Source: an uncultured Porphyromonas sp. (lineage in GTDB: Bacteria; Bacteroidota; Bacteroidia; Bacteroidales; Porphyromonadaceae). Taken from it: a stretch of 5,668 nt of DNA. A model generated the notes under the pieces. That model searched no databases. It saw nothing but the letters and a program-made list of their open reading frames with translations, and was not told where the DNA came from. The position numbers were made by a program, and so were the translations under genes. The DNA lies in the NCBI GenBank assembly GCA_946222055.1, contig CAMIEW010000079.1, forward strand, positions 1-5,668. The letters are read 5' to 3'. Positions 1-5,409 of the stretch are shown piece after piece. Each line of letters starts with the position of its first letter. Position 1 is the stretch's first letter.

Positions 1-935
1 CGATGGAGGATGTGACCGATCACCCCTTCCGCCGGATGTGTCACCGCATGGGGGCGGCTCTGGTCTACTCAGAGTTTGTCAATGCCGATGCGATCGTGCG
101 GGACATACCCAGCACGATGCGCAAGATGGAGCTCTACGACGACGAGCGACCGGTGGCGATACAGATCTACGGACGTGATGCGGAGACGATGGCAGAGGCG
201 GCAAGGATCGCCGCGGACGCCGGTCCGGACCTGATCGACATCAACTTTGGCTGCCCGGTGAAGAAGGTGGCAGGTAAGGGTGCCGGCTCAGGTCTCCTGC
301 GCGATGTGCCCCGACTCCTCGAGATCACCCGTGCGGTCGTGCAGGCGGTCTCCCTGCCGGTGACGGTGAAGACGCGCCTCGGCTGGGACAAGAACGACCT
401 CATCATCACCGACCTGGCACCCAAGCTGCAGGACTGCGGCATCGCCGCTCTGACGATCCACGGACGCACCCGCTCACAGATGTACAAGGGTGATGCGGAC
501 TGGTCCCTGATCCAGGCTGTGAAGGCAGATCCGCGCATCACCATCCCGATCATCGGCAATGGGGATGTGACGGATGGTGAGACGGCTCATCGGCGATTTG
601 AGGAGACCGGTGTTGATGCCGTCATGGTGGGTCGCGGAGCAATCGGTCAGCCGTGGGTCTTTGAGGAGATCCGGGCAATGCGTCACGGCGAGCCCAAGCC
701 GCAGCACCCCAAGGAGTGGTACCTCGACTGTCTCAAGCAGCTCACCGAGGAGAATATCGAGCGCATCGGGGACGAGCTGCGGGGGATCATCCATATGCGA
801 CGCCACCTCGCGATCACGCCTCTGCTGAAGGGCATCCCGGACTTCAAGCAACAGCGCGTGGCGATCCTGCGTGCTCAGACTAAGTCCGAGCTCTTTGCTC
901 TCCTTGATGATGCCATCACCCGTATTCCCGACTGA
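1..935 (+). CDS. dusB: tRNA-dihydrouridine synthase, DusB type (5' truncated by window edge)
   Basis: This enzyme is an FMN-dependent reductase that converts specific uridines in the tRNA D-loop to dihydrouridine in the cytoplasm. The visible 310 residues begin with MEDVTDHPFR, which matches the family's N-terminal APM-x-x-VTD-x-x-FR flavin-binding segment. Bases 1-2 (CG) fit the end of a Pro codon, so the ATG at 3 is internal and roughly 15-20 residues are missing. In visible numbering, NFGCPVKKVAGKGAGSGLL (81-99) carries the catalytic Cys84, IHGRTRSQMYKGDADW (152-167) is the Dus signature after the barrel strand, and GNGDV (185-189) and MVGRGAIGQPWVF (208-220) bind the FMN phosphate. The C-terminal helical tRNA-binding part includes MRRHLA (265-270). 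Total length would be about 325-330 residues, close to E. coli DusB (321). It is followed by its own terminator and then two tRNA-Leu genes. DusB rather than DusA or DusC is inferred from the motif wording. Confidence 0.93.
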   Translation, partial: MEDVTDHPFRRMCHRMGAALVYSEFVNADAIVRDIPSTMRKMELYDDERPVAIQIYGRDAETMAEAARIAADAGPDLIDINFGCPVKKVAGKGAGSGLLRDVPRLLEITRAVVQAVSLPVTVKTRLGWDKNDLIITDLAPKLQDCGIAALTIHGRTRSQMYKGDADWSLIQAVKADPRITIPIIGNGDVTDGETAHRRFEETGVDAVMVGRGAIGQPWVFEEIRAMRHGEPKPQHPKEWYLDCLKQLTEENIERIGDELRGIIHMRRHLAITPLLKGIPDFKQQRVAILRAQTKSELFALLDDAITRIPD

Positions 936-969
936 CGACACGTTGAGGTGTGTCGTCGCGATTTTATTT
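934..969 (+). terminator. Rho-independent terminator after dusB
   Basis: An 8-bp stem pairs 934-941 (GACGACAC... beginning GACGACAC read as GACGACAC within the stop region) with 950-957 (GTGTCGTC) around an 8-nt loop, and is followed by the T-rich run ATTTTATTT (961-969). The stem starts inside the TGA stop codon, so the terminator is fused to the end of the gene. It separates dusB from the tRNA unit, which has its own promoter. Confidence 0.75.
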
Positions 970-1034
970 CGATGGGTTAATGCTTGACTTTTAGCCTAAT
1001 GTGGATGGGATCGCAAATTGGGACCGGGATGGTA

Positions 1035-1065
1035 TTGGAAAAAACGGAAAGTCTTCTTACCTTTG
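1035..1065 (+). promoter_or_regulatory. Bacteroidetes-type promoter of the tRNA-Leu unit
   Basis: A perfect -7 box TACCTTTG (1058-1065) lies 20 bp downstream of TTG (1035-1037), matching the Bacteroidetes primary sigma consensus of a -33 TTG/TTTG and TAnnTTTG with a spacing of about 19-21 bp. Transcription should begin near 1070-1073, giving a leader of about 67 nt before the first tRNA. An 11-bp direct repeat lies in the spacer (1041-1051) and again at the predicted start site (1073-1083). The region 970-1034 between the dusB terminator and this promoter shows nothing else I can support. Confidence 0.75.
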
Positions 1066-1098
1066 CATTCACAAAACGGAAAGAACAGGGTCGGAAGG

Positions 1099-1114
1099 CA
1101 GACCCGTGGGTCTG
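1099..1114 (+). other. Leader hairpin in the tRNA-Leu precursor
   Basis: CAGACC (1099-1104) pairs with GGTCTG (1109-1114), extendable by one C-G pair, forming a 6-7 bp hairpin 25 nt before the first tRNA. Both arms have other possible partners: GACCC (1101-1105) can pair with GGGTC at 1088-1092, and GGTCTGACA (1109-1117) is fully complementary to 1233-1241 in the spacer between the two tRNAs. No T-run follows, so this is not a terminator. A role in precursor processing is inference. Confidence 0.4.
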
Positions 1115-1138
1115 ACAGAAGCCGATAGTGCTACAATC

Positions 1139-1225
1139 GCCCAAGTGGCGGAATTGGTAGACGCGCTAGTTTCAGGTACTAGTGATAGCAATGTCGTGCA
1201 GGTTCGATTCCTGTCTTGGGCACCA
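1139..1225 (+). tRNA. tRNA-Leu (anticodon CAG)
   Basis: This is a class II tRNA reading CUG. The acceptor stem pairs GCCCAAG (1139-1145) with CTTGGGC (1215-1221), followed by discriminator A1222 and an encoded CCA (1223-1225). The D-arm GCG...CGC encloses GAATTGGTAGA. The anticodon stem CTAGT/ACTAG (1166-1170/1178-1182) holds the loop TTCAGGT, giving anticodon CAG at 1173-1175. The long variable region has a short hairpin GATA/TGTC (1184-1187/1192-1195), as expected for leucine. The T-arm GCAGG-TTCGATT-CCTGT (1198-1214) is intact with one G-T wobble. It is first in a two-tRNA unit. Confidence 0.96.
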
Positions 1226-1246
1226 AGAGCGGTGTCAGACCGTAAT

Positions 1247-1330
1247 GCGCAGGTGGCGGAATTGGTAGACGCGCTACTTTGAGGGGGTAGTCCACGTATG
1301 TGGGTGAGAGTTCGACTCTCTTCCTGCGCA
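1247..1330 (+). tRNA. tRNA-Leu (anticodon GAG)
   Basis: This is a second class II leucine tRNA, 21 nt after the first, expected to read CUC and CUU. The acceptor stem pairs GCGCAGG (1247-1253) with CCTGCGC (1323-1329), with discriminator A1330. The anticodon stem CTACT/GGTAG (1274-1278/1286-1290) holds the loop TTGAGGG with anticodon GAG at 1281-1283. The variable arm hairpin is CCAC/GTGG (1292-1295/1300-1303), and the T-arm is GAGAG-TTCGACT-CTCTT (1306-1322). The 24 nt from the acceptor end through the D-arm (1253-1276) are identical to 1145-1168 of its neighbour. The gene does not encode CCA: the next bases are CTC, so this tRNA needs CCA-adding enzyme, unlike its neighbour. Confidence 0.96.
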
Positions 1331-1367
1331 CTCTTTTGTTAAGACGGTTTAGTTAGTTAAGATCAAG

Positions 1368-1401
1368 GCATATCCTACTCATCAGAGTGGGATATGCTTT
1401 T
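1368..1401 (+). terminator. Terminator of the tRNA-Leu unit, probably bidirectional
   Basis: A 13-bp stem pairs 1368-1380 with 1385-1397 (GCATATCC... with ...GGATATGC, one G-T wobble) around the tetraloop ATCA, followed by TTTT. It lies 37 nt after the second tRNA and about 70 nt beyond the lptD stop on the opposite strand. On the minus strand the stem is followed by CTTGATCTT, moderately T-rich, and no better hairpin occurs between 1398 and 1469, so the same structure probably ends lptD transcripts as well. Confidence 0.85.
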
Positions 1402-1469
1402 GTCTATGCTATGGCTCTTGTAGGGCAGTGAGGGGGATGCCTCCCGATCTTAAGCGACGTGGTGTGGGA

Positions 1470-4427
1470 TCAGTAATACCAGGGATTGGTCCTCTGGGGA
1501 TGGCTGCTCTCCTGATACTTCAGATCCTGGAGGAGAGAGGCATCGACGGCGATGGAGAAGTTGTAGGACTTGTACGGACCTACGGGGATGAAGCTGGCGC
1601 GCATTGACCAGCAGTGGAGGTCGCGCTGTAGGTTGCACGACATATTAGTGATCTTATTCAGCTGGAAATTGTAGTTGGCGGAGAAGTTGAAGTGCCAATT
1701 CTTCGTCACACTTAGGTTGCCATTGAAGCTAAGATCCTGAGAGAACTTGTAGGTGAACTCGCGGATCCGCGGGTCAAACGGACCCTGACCCATCGTGAGG
1801 CTGTAATTGAAGCCCAGATTCCAGTCGATCACATTCTTACTGTAGCCGTAGGCATCGTACTCGAGATCGCTCTGTCCGGAGGAGAAGAGCGAGCCTCCGC
1901 CACCGCCATCCGGAGAGTTGCCGGATCCTCCTCGTGGACGCTGCTCTGTACCGGTGGAGTTGCCGGAGTCATCATCCCCCTCCTTCTCGTCCTTACGTCT
2001 CAGTCCTACTTTGCCCAGTAGTTCTCTGAGGGTTGTCGGATTGAGGTTGTAGGAGAAGCTTGTGGAGGTACCGCGGAACCAGCCGATCCCCTTGCCCTCG
2101 GTGATACGGAGCTTATCGACTCGATAGGGGACGACCTTGCCGTCATACTCGTAGTAGTCCCAGATGTAGGGGTCAAAGGAGCCGCCCAGTCTCAGGGTGA
2201 AGTCCTTAGTAAAGCGGAGGGCTATATTGGCCTGGAAGTCACTCCAGCGGAAGGAATCGGCGGCAAAGTTGTAGGAGGTGGAGAAGGAGAGATTATCGAT
2301 CAGACTGATCTTCCGAGCCTGAACGCTGTCGTTCTTAGCTGCCAGCTTTGCCTCCACGTTATTGCTCACGGAGAGACTCACGCTACCGCTCTTGCCTCTA
2401 CCGGGGACACCAAATAGCTCCCCGTCGTAGGGGCTGTACCACCTGTCCAGCGGACGCCCGTCCCTACTGATATACTGCAGGTGCTCCCAGTAACCAAACC
2501 TCGGGTCAGCGAAGTCTGGCTGGTAATTGAGTGAGATCGATGGCTCCATGCGGTGACGGATCATCTCCACATTCTTCCCCGCCCAGGGAACCCAAGACAT
2601 GGGCTTGAAGAATCCGTAGACAGTTGTAGAGAGGGCTAGCGACGCGCGGAAGTCGTACACTCGATTGAAGCCATATGTGGTATCCACAGGGACGATATTG
2701 TCCTTCTCGGGGTCGTAGGCGCGGGTCACCCGCGAGCTGTACCATCGCTCGTTGTAGCTCACAGATGGGGTTACCTTGAAGTAATTGAAGAGGTCAAAGG
2801 AGGCGCTCACCGGGATGGAGTGGTTGACGCCATTGCGCCAGTCCTTGATGATATTTTTCTTGAAGAGCTCATTCTCCTTCGTGGTGATCGAGTTGCGCAG
2901 CTGACCGGAGTAGGAGAGGGAGATCTTCTCATACCAGCGCTCTTTACCGACAGCCTTTTTCCGCTTAAATGGGAAGATCCTGCTTGCCGACCAGGAGAGG
3001 TTGGGCAGCGTCACCGCCACCGTACTGTCCTGAGAGCGTTGCGTGATATCGACTGATCCTGTGATGGACCAGGGACTATTGGGGAACCTTCTGGAGAAGC
3101 TGATCGAGGAGCTCTTCGTATTCTGACCCATCATCGCCTGATTGTAGAGCGCATTGAGGTCGTTGTGGTTGTAGGAAGAGGTGGAGAAATTGACGTTGGC
3201 AGAGAAGGTCCTGTAGGGATCCGCCTTAGGATCTTGCTGGTGGGACCAGGCGATGCGGAAGTCGGTACTCTCGGAGTAATCGCCGGCGATACGGTCACCA
3301 CGCTTCGTCTTGAGGTAGGAGGCGTTGATGGATCCGCTGTGTCGGTAGCGCCGACGATAGGTGGAGCGTCCTGTGAGCCCCCAGGAACCCTTGGTATAGA
3401 GATCTCCGGTCACCTCGAGGTCTACATGATCGTTGAGTGCCAAGTAGTAGCCCCCATTGCGTAGGTAAAATCCTCTGTCGCCCTCCTCTCCGTAGGTCGG
3501 CATGAGGAGTCCGGATGAGCGCTTGGTGGTAAAGGGAAAGAAAGCGAAGGGCAAGCCTATCGGCAGCGGTACCTCAGCCACAACGAGATAGACCGGTCCG
3601 GAGACCAGATCCTTGGCGGGGCGGACCTTGGCCTCCGTCATGGCGATGTAGTAGTGGGGGTGCTCGTGGTTTTCGCAGGTGGAGTACTTACCGTCCTTCA
3701 TGTAGAGGTCAGAGTTCTCCATGCGCTTGGTCTGCTGAGCCACCACATAGCCCTCGCCCTGCTTCGTGATCACGTCGGTGATGTAGCCACGCTGTGTCTT
3801 CACGTTGTACCGCATCGACTTCGCCTCGTACTCGTCCTGACCGGTAGTGATCTTGGCGTAGTGTCGCTCTTTCTTGAGGGAGTCGGGATAGTCGATGTAG
3901 GTGGAGAAGATTGTCCCCGAGTCGGTCTTCATCTCCATGAAGTCTCCCGTGATCTTATTGTCTCCGTAATTGATCGTCCCCTCGCCGTACATACGCACGA
4001 TATTGCGCTTGGGGTAGATCGCAATCGAGTCATTGGACGTGAAGTCCATCGGAGCCTTGAGCTCACTCAGCAGACTGTCCGGCACGACGCTATCCTTTTG
4101 GACACTGTCCGTCAGGAGGGTATCACCGGACGCTTCGCTCTGCTTTTCTCTCAGGATAGAGTCGGCTGGTTCTGTCGTACGGTCGAGACTGTCCCTCAGA
4201 GCCGTTACTGTCTCTACTGAGTCAGTCGGTAGGGAGTCAGCCGCAGCCGTGGGCGTCTCCTCCCTTGCCGGGAGGGAGTCTCTCGCTGCCGCCACCTTCG
4301 CCACCTCCTCAGGGGTGATGCTCCGACGATGAACACCACACCCTGTGACAAGAAGTCCCACGAGGATCGACAGTGTGATCCACGTGCGGTAAGGATAGGA
4401 GAGAAAGTGGTGACCGTTAGCCTTCAT
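1470..4427 (-). CDS. lptD: LPS-assembly outer-membrane protein LptD (OstA/Imp family)
   Basis: LptD is the outer-membrane barrel that, with lipoprotein LptE, inserts lipopolysaccharide into the outer leaflet. The 985-residue protein begins with an export signal (hydrophobic stretch 16-29) ending in VTGC, Cys30, a possible lipobox. Residues 50-120 form a linker with eight D-S-[L/V/I] units. Residues about 126-245 form the LptA/OstA-like beta-jellyroll that receives LPS from the periplasmic bridge (MYGEGTINYGDNKITGDFME at 146-165). Residues 291-313 (KRSSGLLMP at 302-310) resemble the E. coli LptD barrel-entry motif KRRSGFLIP, and the rest to the C-terminal tyrosines is aromatic-rich alternating beta-barrel sequence. 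Cysteines are only at 30, 251, 931 and 939. A Gly/Ser/Asp-rich insert spans 812-852. The ATG at 4427 is preceded by AGGA four bases upstream. The protein is longer than E. coli LptD (784), mainly from linker and loops. The family call is secure; lipidation is not. Confidence 0.93.
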   Translation of the reverse strand: MKANGHHFLSYPYRTWITLSILVGLLVTGCGVHRRSITPEEVAKVAAARDSLPAREETPTAAADSLPTDSVETVTALRDSLDRTTEPADSILREKQSEASGDTLLTDSVQKDSVVPDSLLSELKAPMDFTSNDSIAIYPKRNIVRMYGEGTINYGDNKITGDFMEMKTDSGTIFSTYIDYPDSLKKERHYAKITTGQDEYEAKSMRYNVKTQRGYITDVITKQGEGYVVAQQTKRMENSDLYMKDGKYSTCENHEHPHYYIAMTEAKVRPAKDLVSGPVYLVVAEVPLPIGLPFAFFPFTTKRSSGLLMPTYGEEGDRGFYLRNGGYYLALNDHVDLEVTGDLYTKGSWGLTGRSTYRRRYRHSGSINASYLKTKRGDRIAGDYSESTDFRIAWSHQQDPKADPYRTFSANVNFSTSSYNHNDLNALYNQAMMGQNTKSSSISFSRRFPNSPWSITGSVDITQRSQDSTVAVTLPNLSWSASRIFPFKRKKAVGKERWYEKISLSYSGQLRNSITTKENELFKKNIIKDWRNGVNHSIPVSASFDLFNYFKVTPSVSYNERWYSSRVTRAYDPEKDNIVPVDTTYGFNRVYDFRASLALSTTVYGFFKPMSWVPWAGKNVEMIRHRMEPSISLNYQPDFADPRFGYWEHLQYISRDGRPLDRWYSPYDGELFGVPGRGKSGSVSLSVSNNVEAKLAAKNDSVQARKISLIDNLSFSTSYNFAADSFRWSDFQANIALRFTKDFTLRLGGSFDPYIWDYYEYDGKVVPYRVDKLRITEGKGIGWFRGTSTSFSYNLNPTTLRELLGKVGLRRKDEKEGDDDSGNSTGTEQRPRGGSGNSPDGGGGGSLFSSGQSDLEYDAYGYSKNVIDWNLGFNYSLTMGQGPFDPRIREFTYKFSQDLSFNGNLSVTKNWHFNFSANYNFQLNKITNMSCNLQRDLHCWSMRASFIPVGPYKSYNFSIAVDASLLQDLKYQESSHPQRTNPWYY

Positions 4428-4473
4428 GCAGTCCTAATAGTGAGTCCGTCGTCCCTTCGGTGACAGCTTCGAG

Positions 4474-4481
4474 CAAAGGTA
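4474..4481 (-). promoter_or_regulatory. Candidate -7 box upstream of lptD
   Basis: On the minus strand TACCTTTG, followed by C, sits in the 59-nt gap between the permease stop (4487) and the lptD start (4427). It is identical in nine bases to the tRNA-Leu -7 box. Transcription would begin near 4468, leaving a leader of about 40 nt. No TTG or TTTG occurs at the right distance upstream, which would be inside the end of the permease gene, so the promoter may be weak or need an activator. lptD may also be read from the permease promoter, since the gap has no clear terminator. Confidence 0.5.
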
Positions 4482-4486
4482 CTATT

Positions 4487-5380
4487 TTACTTGCTCTTAT
4501 CTGTGGTCAGGAGCACCACTGCCACGAGGATCATCAGTATCCCGAGGATGCGGATCGGTGTCAGCACTTCGCCAAAAGCAATCACCCCTACCATCACTGC
4601 CGTCATCGGCTCCAGCGCACCCATCACAGCGGTTGGTGTGGAGCCGATGAGGTCGATTGCCTTGACCAGCGTGATATTGGAGATGGTGGTGGACAGGACA
4701 CCCAGCAGCACTAAGTTGGTCCAGTCCATGGCTGAGGCGGGCAGCACCATCTTGTCGTCCACGACGCAGTAGAGGGAGAGGAAGATCGTGGTGATCAGCA
4801 GGATGTAGAAGGTCAGCGCCTCATGGCTCAGTGTCCGGGCCACACTCTTATTGACCGTGATGATGTAGACTGCGTATAGGAATCCACTTGTGATCACCAG
4901 TGCAGGACCCTCAGGATTGATGGGCTCTGAGGAGGTGACCCCACTGACGAGAGAGACACCGGCCACTGCCGCCATGATTGCCATCATCCCTCTCTTGCTG
5001 AGCCGTACACGGAAGATCAGCAGCATAAGGAGGGCGACGAATATAGGATAGGTGAAGTGGAGCACCGTGGCCATACCGGAGGAGATAAACTCGTATCCGG
5101 TGAGGAGCAGGTGTGCCGTGGCAAAGTAGAGGAAGCTGAGGAGAAGTAACCAGACGAACTGCTGTCTCGTGATGCGGAGGGATGACTTACGGACCAAAAC
5201 GTATATGCTCATCGCCAAGGTGGCAAAAAGGAAGCGGTACATAAGGACCGTAGAGGTGGGTATCCCATCTGCGAGGAGTGGGACGCTGAAGAGAGGGATG
5301 AGTCCGAATGTAAATGCTGAGAGTAGGGCGGCTGTGTAGCCTTCTGCCGTCTGATGTCTTTTCTTTGCGATCTCTGCCAT
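4487..5380 (-). CDS. EamA/DMT-superfamily inner-membrane permease
   Basis: This is a 297-residue member of the drug/metabolite transporter superfamily (EamA, 10-TMS type), an inner-membrane carrier usually exporting metabolites or amino acids; the substrate cannot be read from sequence. Hydrophobic segments lie at about 14-34, 43-63, 75-95, 102-122, 130-147, 157-176, 189-207, 219-240, 248-268 and 277-293, giving two EamA repeats (about 14-147 and 157-293). The second ends in the family pattern of STPTAVMGALEP (247-258), GVIAFGE (265-271) and a final GILMILVAVVLL helix. Basic residues at the N-terminus (KKRH, 6-9) and in the 64-72 loop fit cytoplasmic sides. I chose the ATG at 5378-5380. A longer reading frame opens with TTG at 5402-5404, but that codon is part of the -7 box and would precede the transcript. 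The gene lies 59 nt upstream of lptD on the same strand; a shared function is not evident. Confidence 0.9.
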   Translation of the reverse strand: MAEIAKKRHQTAEGYTAALLSAFTFGLIPLFSVPLLADGIPTSTVLMYRFLFATLAMSIYVLVRKSSLRITRQQFVWLLLLSFLYFATAHLLLTGYEFISSGMATVLHFTYPIFVALLMLLIFRVRLSKRGMMAIMAAVAGVSLVSGVTSSEPINPEGPALVITSGFLYAVYIITVNKSVARTLSHEALTFYILLITTIFLSLYCVVDDKMVLPASAMDWTNLVLLGVLSTTISNITLVKAIDLIGSTPTAVMGALEPMTAVMVGVIAFGEVLTPIRILGILMILVAVVLLTTDKSK

Positions 5381-5401
5381 CCTATATTCTGTATTTAGCC
5401 G

Positions 5402-5409
5402 CAAAGATA
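5402..5409 (-). promoter_or_regulatory. Candidate -7 box of the EamA permease
   Basis: On the minus strand TATCTTTG, followed by C, matches TAnnTTTG and ends 21 nt before the ATG at 5380, leaving a short leader of about 15 nt rich in A and T (AAATACAGAATATAGG). TTTG and TTG occur upstream, but 14 and 24 bp from the box, both off the usual 19-21 bp spacing. The -7 match and position are the main support. Confidence 0.55.

Noticed and set aside
474..941. A 155-codon minus-strand frame opposite dusB
   Set aside because: It lies antisense to the conserved dusB frame, gives no recognisable domain, and is a by-product of GC-rich codon use.
970..1010. TTGACT near 983 as a sigma-70 -35 box
   Set aside because: No -10 element lies at 16-18 bp, and the clear Bacteroidetes promoter lies further downstream.
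1145..1276. 24-bp direct repeat as a mobile element or attachment site
   Set aside because: It is the shared D-arm region of two leucine isoacceptor tRNAs; no integrase or duplicated tRNA 3' end is present.
1001..1282. A 93-codon plus-strand frame containing VAELVDAL twice
   Set aside because: It runs through the leader and both tRNA-Leu genes; the repeated peptide is the translated D-arm region of the tRNAs, a well-known false protein.
1425..1450. GGGA/TCCC hairpin after lptD as its terminator
   Set aside because: The stem is only about 4 bp with no T-run; the 13-bp hairpin at 1368-1397 is a better candidate.
3654..4332. Plus-strand frames of 188 and 99 codons opposite lptD
   Set aside because: They mirror the lptD frame; the His/Val/Leu-rich translation is low in complexity and resembles no family I know.
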